Positions 16,765 through 25,810 of a stretch of DNA of 64,000 nucleotides are shown one piece after another (the stretch's first letter is position 1; each line of letters begins with the position of its first letter). The notes below the pieces were generated by a model. That model was not told the origin of the DNA, did no database searches, and saw only the letters and a program-made list of their open reading frames with translations. The position numbers were made by a program, and so were the translations under genes. The stretch covers positions 3,472,001 through 3,536,000 of the forward strand of contig NZ_UESZ01000001.1 in the NCBI RefSeq assembly GCF_900108585.1, read 5' to 3'. This DNA comes from Branchiibius hedensis. GTDB lineage: Bacteria > Actinomycetota > Actinomycetes > Actinomycetales > Dermatophilaceae.

Positions 16765-18108
16765 TCACTCGCGCCTCGGCGTGATGAAGCCGTGCCAGAT
16801 GATGTCGATGAATCGGCGTTCGAGCCCTGAAACAGACTCTGCTGGAGCGCTACTGGGCGGTTGCGGGGGTTGTGAGGGGATCTTCAGGCCGCCGACAGTG
16901 CAAACGGCGTGCTGCGCGGTGCCGGTCACGCGGTAGTCGGGGTGTTCCTTGTCCTGGTTACACCGGGTGCATGTGGCTCGGCCATTGGCCGCGGTGGTCG
17001 GTCCGCCCTTCGCGACAGGCGTGATGTGGTCGGTCTGTTGTGCCGGCGACTCGCAGAACGGCGTACGGCAACGTTGGTCGCGTAGCCGGATGAACTCGCG
17101 CAGCAGCCCGTTGTAGGTGCGGGAGGTGCTCTCCATGCCGATGAGCTCTTGATGGTTCGGCGCGGTGAAGATCCGTCGGACGGCTGGGCCCTGATCGTCG
17201 GGGCAGGCGTTGATGAGGTCGCGGGCAAGCTGGCCGCTGATCGTGCCGTATCCCTCCAGGTGGCCGGGGGCGTCGCCGGTGAGGGCGTCGATGGGGATCA
17301 TCAGGTTGACCCGCACGTCGACCGGTGGTTGTTGCCGGGCCGTGGCCCCGGTGATCAAGGTGACCAGTGCGTCGGCCTGGGCGCGCCGCCGGTCCTGGTG
17401 GGTGGCCTTGTTGGCCTTCTCGGCGACGAGGGCGTCGGCCGCCGCCTGCAGGGCTTGGACGCACGCCAGGCCCGTCGTCGCCGGGATCAGGGCGCTGAGG
17501 CGCAGCATCCCGTCGGGGGCGGAGCGCCAGGTGACGTGCCGGTCGTGGGCGGCGGCGATCGCGCGCACCCGGGCCAGATCAGGATCAAGCCGGGTGACGA
17601 TCCCTCGCGCAGCCTCCCGCAGACCGCGCTCGCCGAGGAATTGCCAGCGGTCCTGCAACTCCTGCGCAGTCTGAGCCCGCGCCGCCGGGTCAAGGCCCTC
17701 GGTCTCGCGAACGAGGAGAGCAGCCGCCTCCTCGTTGAGGTGCCCCGCGCGCATCGCGGCAAGCACCGACGGCATCTCGTTGACGAGGACTCGGGCCTGG
17801 TGAACCAGGCGTTGACCGGACAACGGGTGGCGTCTGCGGGCGAACGCGATCCCGGTCCCGGTATGCCGATCGGACCGGTCGTGGGGGATGCCGGGTCGGC
17901 GAGCCCGGGTGTCTTCGGAGGATGCTGCGGTCAGCTCGATCTGTCGAGCGGTGATGGCGTCCTTGAGGTATTCGAGCTCTTGGACCAGCCCCTGCTGGAT
18001 CCGGGGCGAATCAAATTGTCCAGCAGTGGCATTCACCTCGGCACGCCACCGTTGCACAGTGGCGATCGAGGCCTGCTCAGCCTCGTCCAGAAGGTGCGTC
18101 CCGTCCAT
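16765..18108 (-). CDS. DUF222/13E12-family protein with C-terminal HNH nuclease domain
   Basis: A 447-residue protein of the 13E12-repeat/DUF222 family that is abundant in actinobacteria. The N-terminal helical DUF222 region covers about residues 30-300. The C-terminal HNH domain begins RLRDQRCRTPFCESPAQQTDHI and continues GGPTTAANGRATCTRCNQDKE, giving the paired CxxC-type zinc knuckle and the HNH catalytic His. These proteins are often dispersed and repeated in genomes, but their function is not settled. It is transcribed alone from ATG 18108. Confidence 0.88.
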   Translation of the reverse strand: MDGTHLLDEAEQASIATVQRWRAEVNATAGQFDSPRIQQGLVQELEYLKDAITARQIELTAASSEDTRARRPGIPHDRSDRHTGTGIAFARRRHPLSGQRLVHQARVLVNEMPSVLAAMRAGHLNEEAAALLVRETEGLDPAARAQTAQELQDRWQFLGERGLREAARGIVTRLDPDLARVRAIAAAHDRHVTWRSAPDGMLRLSALIPATTGLACVQALQAAADALVAEKANKATHQDRRRAQADALVTLITGATARQQPPVDVRVNLMIPIDALTGDAPGHLEGYGTISGQLARDLINACPDDQGPAVRRIFTAPNHQELIGMESTSRTYNGLLREFIRLRDQRCRTPFCESPAQQTDHITPVAKGGPTTAANGRATCTRCNQDKEHPDYRVTGTAQHAVCTVGGLKIPSQPPQPPSSAPAESVSGLERRFIDIIWHGFITPRRE

Positions 18109-18159
18109 GCAAAGACGCTATAACCGACCACCGACAGCATCGCGAGAGATCATGCTGGG

Positions 18160-18505
18160 ATGACGATTGATGCCAGCAGCCCACCCGCCCTGGCGCGTTT
18201 CGTTCGTGACCAACGACGAGGCGTCGTCGCGACCGTCTCTGCCGCTGGCCACCCCGAAGCCGCACTTGTCGGGCTGACAGCGTTGGACGACGGCACGCTG
18301 ATCTTCGACAGCCACCAGTCCTTCCGCAAGGTGGCCAACCTGCAGGCGGCGAGCACGGTCGCGGTCGTGGTGGGCCTTGATGGGCAGGTCAGTGTGCAGG
18401 TTGAGGGCACTGCACGCATTGCGGTCGCACCCGACGAACGACGCATCCAGCGATCCCGCCACCGTGGTCGAGGCGAGGTGGGCAGAAGAGGAGCGCGCCG
18501 ATTGA
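18160..18505 (+). pseudogene. Decayed PPOX-type (pyridoxamine oxidase fold) gene
   Basis: From ATG 18160 about 95 residues match the start of a PPOX/split-barrel flavin- or F420-binding protein (RRGVVATVSAAGHPEAALVG, then a strand ending VEGTARIAVAPDE). After that the frame degenerates into Arg-rich text and runs to a stop at 18540. In the next frame, 18431-18505 encodes what looks like the family's natural C-terminus (DPATVVEARWAEEE, then stop). The middle of the protein, roughly 40 residues, is missing. The simplest reading is an internal deletion with frameshift. Confidence 0.65.
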
Positions 18506-18517
18506 AGCGTATTCACC

Positions 18518-18539
18518 TATCTAGCGGCGAGCCTAGATA
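18518..18539. repeat. Short perfect inverted repeat upstream of the MurE-like gene
   Basis: TATCTAG (18518-18524) and CTAGATA (18533-18539) form a perfect 7-bp dyad with an 8-base GC-rich spacer, 33 bases before the start of the ligase gene. It is AT-rich against its surroundings. It could be a regulator site or a weak hairpin; there is no T run. Confidence 0.45.
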
Positions 18540-18571
18540 AGGCAAGAAAGACCAAGCGATACGCTCGCGCG

Positions 18572-19999
18572 GTGATTCTGGACGGCTCCGCCCTGCGCGA
18601 CGTACTCGGTGTTGAGGTTCCCGAGGTGCAGGTCAGCGCCGTGACCAACGATTCCCGCGCGGTCAGCCCCGGCTCGGCGTACGTCGCGATCAAGGGCTTC
18701 ACCACCGACGGCGCCCGCTTCGTCCCCCAGGCCCTCGAGCAGGGCGCGACGCTGATCGTTGCCGATCACCCGATCGACGGCGCGCCCACCGCAGTCGTCC
18801 CGGACACCCGCGCCGCAATGGCCCGGCTTGCCGTTGCCGTGAACGGCGACCCGTCGAAGGATCTGACCGTCTACGGGATCACCGGGACCAACGGCAAGAC
18901 GACGAGTTCCTATGTGCTGCACGGCATTTTGAGCAGCGCTTATGGCGCTGCGAAGACCGGACTGCTGAGCACCGCTGAGATCATCGTGGGCACCGAGCGA
19001 CGGCCGGCTGTGCGTACGACGGGTGAGGCGCCTCTCGTGCAAGGCACCTTGGCGAGGATGCGGGACGAGGGCGTGCAGTACGTCGTCCTTGAAACCAGTT
19101 CGCATGGCATCGCATTGCAGCGCGTTGCCGGAACCCATTACGCGGCAGCGCTTTTCACGAACCTGTCGCGCGACCACTTGGACTTCCACCCCACGATGGA
19201 GGACTACTACCTCACCAAGCGACGGCTGTTCGAGTGGACCGACGGGCCGAAGCTGGCCAATTCCGATGACCCGTACGGCGCGCGCCTGGCTGACGAGGTC
19301 AGCGGCACCTTGCGATTCGGTACCACCACCGCCGCCGACTACCAAGCAGTTGCGATCGAACAGACAAGTGCTGGAACGGATTTCGTCTTACGAACTCCCA
19401 CGATGGAACTGCCGCTGCACATGCCGTTGCTCGGTGACTACAACGTCCTCAACGTCACCGGCGCCGCAGCAATCGCCCTCGAAACCGGCATGGACCCAGA
19501 CATCTTGCAGCGGGCGGTCGCCGACATCCCCCAGGTGCCAGGCCGTTTCGAGCGCGTCCCCAACGACAAGGGCTTCGAGGTCATCGTCGACTACGCCCAC
19601 ACCGACGTCGGCCTGGCCGCCGTCCTGGACGTCGCGCGCGCCGTCACCGAGGGTCGGGTCATCGTCGTCTATGGTGCCGCCGGCCGCCGCGACCCGGCGA
19701 AGCGACCCAAGATGGGTGCGGTCGCGACCCAGAAGGCCGACATCGGCATCATCACCACGGACGACTCCTACGACGAGTCACCCGAGGCGATCGCTGCCGA
19801 GGTCAAGGCCGGAGCCCCCGATCACGAGGTGATCCTGGACCGCCGCGAGGCCATCGAAAGGGCCCTCGCGACCGCGAAGAGCGGCGACCTGGTGCTCATC
19901 GCCGGCAAGGGGCACGAGCGGGTGCAGCACCTTCCCGACGGTGACATCGACTTCCACGACGCCACCGTCGCCGCCGAATTACTCAGCGAGAGAGGCTGA
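18572..19999 (+). CDS. MurE-like Mur ligase with atypical substrate motif
   Basis: A 475-residue Mur ligase of the MurE type, which adds the third amino acid to UDP-MurNAc-L-Ala-D-Glu in the cytoplasm. The ATP site GTNGKTT is at 105-111, the [19 protein letters not shown] segment with the carbamylated-type Lys near 216, and the C-terminal domain with IAGKGHE near 450. Where meso-diaminopimelate enzymes have DNPR, this one has DDSY (397-400). It is not in a division/cell-wall cluster. Start GTG 18572 lacks a strong ribosome site. It may be the organism's MurE, using a different diamino acid, or a paralogue. Confidence 0.8.
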   Translation: MILDGSALRDVLGVEVPEVQVSAVTNDSRAVSPGSAYVAIKGFTTDGARFVPQALEQGATLIVADHPIDGAPTAVVPDTRAAMARLAVAVNGDPSKDLTVYGITGTNGKTTSSYVLHGILSSAYGAAKTGLLSTAEIIVGTERRPAVRTTGEAPLVQGTLARMRDEGVQYVVLETSSHGIALQRVAGTHYAAALFTNLSRDHLDFHPTMEDYYLTKRRLFEWTDGPKLANSDDPYGARLADEVSGTLRFGTTTAADYQAVAIEQTSAGTDFVLRTPTMELPLHMPLLGDYNVLNVTGAAAIALETGMDPDILQRAVADIPQVPGRFERVPNDKGFEVIVDYAHTDVGLAAVLDVARAVTEGRVIVVYGAAGRRDPAKRPKMGAVATQKADIGIITTDDSYDESPEAIAAEVKAGAPDHEVILDRREAIERALATAKSGDLVLIAGKGHERVQHLPDGDIDFHDATVAAELLSERG

Positions 20000-20965
20000 T
20001 TCGCCCGCAACCCAGGCCATATCGGGATAGCGGTCGCCCGCGGGCTGCAGCGCAGAAAGCGCGGCGAGCTGGTCAGCCGACAGGGTCAAGGTCACCGCCC
20101 CGACGTTCTCCTCCAGGTAGGAACGTCGCTTGGTACCGGGGATCGGGATGACGTCGTCGCCCTGCGCCAGCAACCACGCGAGTGCCACCTGGCCCGGGGT
20201 GGCGTCCAGCGATTCGGCGATGGACTGCACGGAAGCGACGAGCTCCCGGTTCCGCTTCAGGTTCGCCTCCTGCCAGCGAGGTAGCGTCGAACGGAAGTCA
20301 CCAGCAGAAGGTGCGAGCGCCGCCGCCGAGCCGGTCAGCATCCCCCGGCCCAGGGGGCTGTAGGGCACGATCGCCGCTCCGATCTCACGGGCGGCCACCA
20401 CATCCGAGGCCTCGATGTCCCTGCTGAACACCGACCACTCCGACTGCAACGCGGCGATCGGGTGCACCGCCGCCGCGCGTCGCAACGTCGTGGCCGACGC
20501 CTCGGAGATGCCCAGGTGGCGCACCTTGCCTGCGGTCACCAGGGACGCCATCGCACCCACGGTCTCCTCGATCGGTACCTGCGGGTCGACCCGGTGCAGG
20601 TAGTACAGGTCGATCACGTCGGTGCCCAGGCGCTGCAGCGACGCGTCGATCGCCTGCCGCACGTACTCCGGCGAACCATTCACGCCCGCCGGCAGCCCCG
20701 TGTCGGGGGCGGTCACGATGCCGAACTTGGTGGCCAGCACCACCTCGGAGCGATGGTCGGCCAGGAACGTGGACAGGAGTCTCTCGTTGGCTCCGCCCAC
20801 GCCGTACATGTCGGCGGTGTCGAAGAAGTTGACCCCGAGTTCCAGGGCGCGGGAGAGCGTCGCCAGCGCCTCGGCGGAGTCCGCCGGGCCGTAGGCGAAG
20901 CTCATCCCCATGCAGCCCAGGCCGAGGGCGGACACGGACAGGTCGCCGATGCGTCGATACTTCAT
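19979..20965 (-). CDS. Aldo/keto reductase
   Basis: A 328-residue NADPH-dependent aldo/keto reductase of the YghZ/YdjG-type. The catalytic tetrad is visible as Asp and Tyr in FFDTADMYG (near residue 50), Lys in LATKFG (near 80) and His in YYLHRVD (near 122). The C-terminal [14 protein letters not shown] segment is the usual cofactor clamp. Its start overlaps the stop of the MerR gene by 4 bp, so it is probably induced by that regulator. Its 3' end overlaps the MurE-like gene by 21 bp. The substrate is unknown. Confidence 0.9.
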   Translation of the reverse strand: MKYRRIGDLSVSALGLGCMGMSFAYGPADSAEALATLSRALELGVNFFDTADMYGVGGANERLLSTFLADHRSEVVLATKFGIVTAPDTGLPAGVNGSPEYVRQAIDASLQRLGTDVIDLYYLHRVDPQVPIEETVGAMASLVTAGKVRHLGISEASATTLRRAAAVHPIAALQSEWSVFSRDIEASDVVAAREIGAAIVPYSPLGRGMLTGSAAALAPSAGDFRSTLPRWQEANLKRNRELVASVQSIAESLDATPGQVALAWLLAQGDDVIPIPGTKRRSYLEENVGAVTLTLSADQLAALSALQPAGDRYPDMAWVAGESASLAE

Positions 20966-21438
20966 GAGGTGTGGCCTCCGTAGGTCGCGATCTTGTATTC
21001 GGTGGCCGCGAGCGACAGCGTCAACTCGCGGATCTGGCGGCGGATGGTGTCCCGGTGCTCCAGCAGCATGTCCAGGCGCTCCGGCACGGTGTCGTCGCCG
21101 AGGTCAACCAGTGACACGTAGTGCTGCAGGTCCCGGATCGGCATACCGGACAGGCGCATCCGGCTGATGAAGACCAACCGGCGTACGGCGTCCGCAGAGT
21201 AAGCGCGTTGCCCCGCCGCATCGCGAGGAACCGACACCAGACCGATCCGCTCGTAGTAGCGCAACGAGTGCGCGCTGATGTCGAGCAACTCGGCGACCTG
21301 GGCCACGGTCAGCGGCGTGTCGATGGCCGGCAGCTCGGTGAGCCGGTGGATCACTTCCACGGACATCGGACCGTCGATCTCGTCGAGCGTCGACAGCGCA
21401 GCCAGTGCCCGGTCCATCGTGTGTTCGCTGGAGGTCAT
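20962..21438 (-). CDS. MerR-family regulator
   Basis: A 158-residue MerR-type activator. The helix-turn-helix begins [26 protein letters not shown] (given here only in part as [12 protein letters not shown]) near residue 45, and the long dimerisation coiled coil follows (about residues 105-145). ATG 21438 is preferred; the frame is open further upstream into the divergent gene. It is co-transcribed with the aldo/keto reductase, suggesting control of an aldehyde or redox response, which is inference. No Cys metal site is obvious at the C-terminus. Confidence 0.82.
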   Translation of the reverse strand: MTSSEHTMDRALAALSTLDEIDGPMSVEVIHRLTELPAIDTPLTVAQVAELLDISAHSLRYYERIGLVSVPRDAAGQRAYSADAVRRLVFISRMRLSGMPIRDLQHYVSLVDLGDDTVPERLDMLLEHRDTIRRQIRELTLSLAATEYKIATYGGHTS

Positions 21439-21484
21439 GTCGATGACGCTAGAGCTTTGAGCGCGCTCCAACGCAAGTGCCAGA

Positions 21485-22300
21485 ATGTCCCGCGTGACGC
21501 TGTCCGGGAAGCCGCCGCGGGTGATCGCACACCGCGGCTCCAGCCACACCGAACCCGAACACACCCTCGGTGCCTACTTACGGGCCATCGACGAGGGTGC
21601 CGACGGTCTTGAGTGCGACGTGCGCCTCACCGCCGACCAGCACTTGGTGTGTGTGCACGATCGCCGCGTCAACCGCACCTCCGATGGCGACGGCGTCGTC
21701 TCGGAGTTGGAGCTGGCCCAGTTGGAAGGACTGGACTGGGGCAGTTGGAAACGCGCACACCCCGATGAGTCGGAGGAACCGGACCGGCACCACGCGCAGA
21801 TCCTCACCCTGCGCCAATTGATCCGCTCGGTGCTGGCGGCCGACCGCCCGCTGGAACTGGTCATCGAGACCAAACATCCGACCCGTTGGGCCGGTGACGT
21901 CGAACGCAGACTCGTCTCGGTCCTCGGCGAGTACGACCTGCTGACGCCAGCTCCCGGCAAACCCCGGGTGCGGATGATGTCGTTCTCCACCAGAGCGGTC
22001 GCGCGCTTCGGTCGGCTGGCCCCCAAGCTCGAGCGGGTGCAACTGATCGAGGTGGGCGCCGGCCTGCGGGTGATCGATTTCTTCCCCGCCGACCTACCCA
22101 TCGTGGGACCGCGCCTGGGCATCATCAAACGGTTTCCCGAGTTCGTCGCCCGTCAGCACGCCGCGGGCCGGGAGGTGCACGTCTGGACGGTCGACCAACC
22201 CGAGGACGTCGCGCTGTGTATCGAGCTGGGAGTGGACGCGATCATCACCAACCGACCGGCCGACGTACGCTTCGCACTAAGCCAGCAGGGAGTTTCATGA
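21485..22300 (+). CDS. Glycerophosphodiester phosphodiesterase
   Basis: A 271-residue GDPD enzyme that splits glycerophosphodiesters into glycerol-3-phosphate and an alcohol. The active-site motifs appear in order: VIAHRGSSHTEPEHT with HR and Glu, then GLECDVRLTAD and LVCVHD, and the C-terminal VHVWTVD. No signal peptide is seen, so it is probably cytosolic. It overlaps the next gene (ATGA), which ties it to an anti-sigma-like ATPase. Confidence 0.92.
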   Translation: MSRVTLSGKPPRVIAHRGSSHTEPEHTLGAYLRAIDEGADGLECDVRLTADQHLVCVHDRRVNRTSDGDGVVSELELAQLEGLDWGSWKRAHPDESEEPDRHHAQILTLRQLIRSVLAADRPLELVIETKHPTRWAGDVERRLVSVLGEYDLLTPAPGKPRVRMMSFSTRAVARFGRLAPKLERVQLIEVGAGLRVIDFFPADLPIVGPRLGIIKRFPEFVARQHAAGREVHVWTVDQPEDVALCIELGVDAIITNRPADVRFALSQQGVS

Positions 22301-22734
22301 CTGACAACGACGGCACCGAGGGCACTGACGCGCACGTCCGCACGGTGCGCCTGGCGTGGGATCTGCAGTCCGTACCGCGGATCCGCAAGGCGGTGCTGGA
22401 GGATCTGGCGGGTACGACGGTGCCTGAGCAGGTGGTCCAGGAGACCGAGCAGGTGGCCTCCGAACTCGTCGCGAATGCCATCCTGCACGGCAAACCATTA
22501 CCCGACGGCTCGATCCGGGTGCATTGGAAGGTGCGGCCGCCGCGCGTCGAGATCGAAGTGTCGGACGGCGGCAGCGGCAAGACGCCCGCGCCCAAACCGT
22601 CCTCGGAATGGGCCCGCAGCGGCCGGGGCCTGCGGATCGTGCGCTCTCTCGCTCACGAGTGGGGGGTCAGCGACGAGGACGGTCGAACCACGGTCTGGGC
22701 GGCGCTCGGCGGCCCGTCGCGGCGCCGGATGTAG
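22297..22734 (+). CDS. RsbW-like ATP-binding protein (HATPase_c, anti-sigma type)
   Basis: A 145-residue single-domain GHKL ATPase of the RsbW/SpoIIAB type found in many copies in actinobacteria. It has the N-box SELVANAILHG near residue 65, the EVSDGGSG G1 motif near 87 and RSGRGLRIV as the G2 loop. Such proteins are usually anti-sigma factor kinases, but no sigma factor or antagonist is encoded here. Start ATG 22297 overlaps the phosphodiesterase stop. Confidence 0.85.
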   Translation: MTDNDGTEGTDAHVRTVRLAWDLQSVPRIRKAVLEDLAGTTVPEQVVQETEQVASELVANAILHGKPLPDGSIRVHWKVRPPRVEIEVSDGGSGKTPAPKPSSEWARSGRGLRIVRSLAHEWGVSDEDGRTTVWAALGGPSRRRM

Positions 22735-22755
22735 GTCCGCCTAGAGTGAAGTCTC

Positions 22756-23634
22756 ATGGGCAAGGCTTCTCGGCGGGAACGTAAAGACAAGCAGGAACGC
22801 AAAACCAAGGTCGCTCCGGCGCCGTTCGTCGCGCGTCCCTTCGAAGGCCTGCCGGGCGAGGCGGACTGGGTCGCCCTGCGCGAGTTCGTGCCCGCCGCGA
22901 CCGCGACCGTTGATTTCCGGTACGCCGATCGGTCCGGTCAGGCGACGATCGCCACCGTGTTGCCGATGGCCTGGCCGGCGCTGCACCGCGCGACGCAGGA
23001 CGGCGGTCGGGTCCTGATCGCGATGCAGAGCGGGGGTGGCTCCGGGGACGCGAGCCGCGACTTGGCGGCAGCCCTGATCGCCGGTCTCGATCTGGAGCCG
23101 GGGACACCGCTCACCAGCGTGCCGCGTCCTACCTTCGATACGCCGCGGCTGCAGGATCTGGTCACCAGCACCACGTTCGAGCCCACGCTGTACGACGGTT
23201 TCGACTTCTGGATCGAAGAAGGCGAGCTGGACGAGGACGGCAAGGCGTCCCTTGAGCGGGCCAACGAAGCGGTGGCTCCGACCCACCGTCTGCTACCCGA
23301 CCAGTCGGCCTACTGGTGTCGCGTCGGTGATCGCAGCTTCGTGCGCTGGGTGCTCGATGCCGACGAAGACACCGCCACCAACGCCCTCGCACGTCTGATC
23401 GCCGCCGACGAGGCCGGTCTCGGCGAGGGACGACTCCTCGGCGCCTTCCGGGCCAGCGGCCTGCTGGTCCCGGTGTGGGAGGTCGACACGACCTTGGAGC
23501 CGGACGCGATCGTCGACGACTTCGCCGCCGTAGCTCAGCGATTCGATGCCCACCTCGCGGACGACGCACCGCTCGACGCCGAGCAGCGCCGCGCCCGCGA
23601 CCGCCTCGTCAGTAGGCAGCTGACCATCCGGTGA
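22756..23634 (+). CDS. DUF5926 family protein
   Basis: A 292-residue actinobacterial protein of the DUF5926 type. It starts with a short basic segment MGKASRRERKDKQERK, then a domain without membrane segments or recognised catalytic motif. The basic lead resembles the SecA C-terminal-like label sometimes given to the family, but no SEC-C motif is present. It overlaps the GT2 gene by 4 bp (GTGA), the arrangement commonly seen for this family. Confidence 0.8.
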   Translation: MGKASRRERKDKQERKTKVAPAPFVARPFEGLPGEADWVALREFVPAATATVDFRYADRSGQATIATVLPMAWPALHRATQDGGRVLIAMQSGGGSGDASRDLAAALIAGLDLEPGTPLTSVPRPTFDTPRLQDLVTSTTFEPTLYDGFDFWIEEGELDEDGKASLERANEAVAPTHRLLPDQSAYWCRVGDRSFVRWVLDADEDTATNALARLIAADEAGLGEGRLLGAFRASGLLVPVWEVDTTLEPDAIVDDFAAVAQRFDAHLADDAPLDAEQRRARDRLVSRQLTIR

Positions 23635-24311
23635 CCCTCGCCGCCATCATCCCCGCCAAGGACGAAGCGCAGCGGATCGCCGCAACCGTCCGAGCCGTCC
23701 GCGACCTCGGTGCCGAGGTTGTGGTCATTGACGACGGATCTTCCGATGACACGGCCAGGTTGGCCCGTGAGGCGGGCGCGAGGGTTGTGCAGCACCGCCG
23801 CAACCGGGGAAAGGCAGCCGCTCTCATGACCGGGCTCGCGCAGGTCGGTGCTGTCGACCTGGTGCTTTTCGTCGACGCTGACCTGGGCGAATCGGCATCA
23901 GCCGTAGGGGTTCTCGTGCCTCCCGTAGCGGAAGGACAGGCCGACATGACCATCGCCGTCCTTCCCCCGCAGGGTCCCGGCGGCGGCCATGGGTTCGTGG
24001 TGCGACTGGCTCGCAACGGAATCCGTCGGCTCACCGGCTGGGAGGCGACCCAACCGCTGTCCGGTATGCGCTGCCTCAATCAGGCTGCGTTGCAGGCCGG
24101 TTCGCCATTGGCTGCCGGCTGGGGTGTGGAAGTGGGGCTGACCGTCGACGTCCTGCAGGCCGGCCTGCGGGTGCGTGAAGTGCCCTGCGAACTGCGGCAT
24201 CGGGTCACCGGGTCCGACTGGCGCGGGCAGTTGCACCGCGCAGCCCAATATCGCGATGTGGCCCGAGCACTCGGCGTACGTCGATGGCGCGCGTTCCGGG
24301 CGGCGTCATGA
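23631..24311 (+). CDS. Family 2 glycosyltransferase
   Basis: A 226-residue GT-A fold glycosyltransferase. It begins AAIIPAKDEAQRI, with VVVIDDGSSDDT near residue 32 and the metal-binding DXD-type FVDADLGE near 80. There is no membrane segment, so it acts at the cytosolic face. It may build a polyprenyl-phosphate sugar or a small lipid-linked glycan used by the next gene, which it overlaps by 4 bp. The sugar is not predictable from sequence. Confidence 0.85.
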   Translation: MTLAAIIPAKDEAQRIAATVRAVRDLGAEVVVIDDGSSDDTARLAREAGARVVQHRRNRGKAAALMTGLAQVGAVDLVLFVDADLGESASAVGVLVPPVAEGQADMTIAVLPPQGPGGGHGFVVRLARNGIRRLTGWEATQPLSGMRCLNQAALQAGSPLAAGWGVEVGLTVDVLQAGLRVREVPCELRHRVTGSDWRGQLHRAAQYRDVARALGVRRWRAFRAAS

Positions 24312-25810
24312 GTCGGGTGCGCACCGGGCTTCTGTGCCTGTCCTTCGCGATCCTGATCGCGGTCGGACTGGCCGGGCCGTCGGCGGCGAAACCGCCGCTG
24401 GGCCCTCGCGGGTGGGCTCCTGGAACCCTCGACTGGCAGTTGTCTCCGACAAGCGTGAGCGTGCTGCTCTACATCGCGTTCATCGCCGGTGGGATCGGGG
24501 TGATCCTCGCGCTGATCCGCCCGGCGGAGCGCACCTGGGGGTGGGCACTGCCGCTCGCGCTCGGCGTACTCGCCCTGTTGACCGGGCCGTTCGGCTCGGC
24601 GGACCACGTGAACTACGCGGCCTACGGCCGGATCGCGGCCCAGGGTGGTGACCCCTATCTCGAGTCACCGATCGGCTGGCACGGTGGCCTGGACCCGGTG
24701 ACGGCCTCGGTCCAGCCGCCGTGGCAGCACACACCGAGCATCTACGGTCCGTTTGCGACCATGCTGCAGGCGATTTCGTCGTTCATCGGTGGCCAGAACC
24801 TGCGCGTGACCGTGTGGATCTGGCAGGTCTTCATCGTGCTCGCGTGGCTCGGTTGCCGCTGGGTGCTGCTCCAACTGGCGCCGGACCGGCGTCGCCGCAT
24901 CGATCTGCTGTGGACCTTCAACCCAGTGGTTTTCGGGACCCTGGTGCTCGGCGCCCACGTGGATCTGATCGCCGGATTCTTCGTCGTAGCAGCGCTTCTC
25001 GCGGCCCGCCGATCGCCGTGGCTCGCGGGTGCGCTCACCGGAGCGGCCTTCAGCACCAAGGTGACGTACGGCGTGGTCGGAGTCGCTCTTGCGTGGGCCT
25101 GGTGGCAGGTGGACCGGCGGAAGATCGGGGCCCGCGGGACGTGGGTGCTCCCAGGCCGGTTGTGGTCGCTGCTCGGTGGGGCGTTGCTGGTGGTCGTGCC
25201 GTGCTACCTCGTCGCCGGGCCGCACGTGCTGCACCAACTGGGGGCGGCCGGCGGATCGTTCTCCTACGCGTCGCCCTGGTCCTTGCCGATTCGATTGCTG
25301 CGGGTGCTAGGTCTACCCGAGTGGCTCGTGACCACAGTGGTGTTCGTTCTCGCTGCAGCAGCGATGGTCCTCTTCGCGCTGGCGCTATGGGCAGTGATCC
25401 GGCGCTACGGGCTGGCCGACCGGATTCGTGATCCGCTGACGCGCCACGCGGTGGTGGCGACGTTCGTGCTGTCGACCGCGTTCGCCGTCCTCGCGCCGTA
25501 CACCCTGCCCTGGTACGACGCGACGACCTGGTTGTTGCTGCCCTTGCTGGCGGCGTTCGTGTGGGATGCACTGTTCGTCGTACGCGCCGTGGTGATGGCC
25601 CTGGCGTACGCGCCGGGTCGGGCCACCGGGCTCGACCAGAGCACCGCGAACTGGACTCTTGGGTTCCGGGAGAACGTCGCGCCCTACCTCGGCTGGCTCA
25701 TCGTCGCCGCGTTCGGCTGGTTGGGGTGGCGATCAGCCGCGCACGTACGGCGTGGTGTCGGCGACGTGCTGCAGCCCGAGTTGGGTGAGGATCGGCCGCG
25801 AGTCCGGTGA
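24308..25810 (+). CDS. MptB-like GT-C mannosyltransferase (polytopic)
   Basis: A 500-residue membrane protein with a signal-like first helix and about twelve hydrophobic segments. An early outer loop carries SADHVNYAAYGRIAAQGGDPY near residue 98 (key residues D, N, Y, GR, DPY), the pattern of polyprenyl-phosphomannose-dependent alpha-1,6-mannosyltransferases of the MptB/GT-C class. It is coupled to the GT2 gene. It would extend a mannan-type lipoglycan outside the membrane. Its 3' end overlaps the convergent GNAT gene by 78 bp. Family membership is fairly firm; sugar and linkage are inference. Confidence 0.72.
   Translation: MSRVRTGLLCLSFAILIAVGLAGPSAAKPPLGPRGWAPGTLDWQLSPTSVSVLLYIAFIAGGIGVILALIRPAERTWGWALPLALGVLALLTGPFGSADHVNYAAYGRIAAQGGDPYLESPIGWHGGLDPVTASVQPPWQHTPSIYGPFATMLQAISSFIGGQNLRVTVWIWQVFIVLAWLGCRWVLLQLAPDRRRRIDLLWTFNPVVFGTLVLGAHVDLIAGFFVVAALLAARRSPWLAGALTGAAFSTKVTYGVVGVALAWAWWQVDRRKIGARGTWVLPGRLWSLLGGALLVVVPCYLVAGPHVLHQLGAAGGSFSYASPWSLPIRLLRVLGLPEWLVTTVVFVLAAAAMVLFALALWAVIRRYGLADRIRDPLTRHAVVATFVLSTAFAVLAPYTLPWYDATTWLLLPLLAAFVWDALFVVRAVVMALAYAPGRATGLDQSTANWTLGFRENVAPYLGWLIVAAFGWLGWRSAAHVRRGVGDVLQPELGEDRPRVR

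Noticed and set aside
22756-23634. Reading the DUF5926 gene as a SecA-related protein
   Set aside because: Only a short basic N-terminus resembles such annotations; there is no SEC-C zinc motif or ATPase domain.
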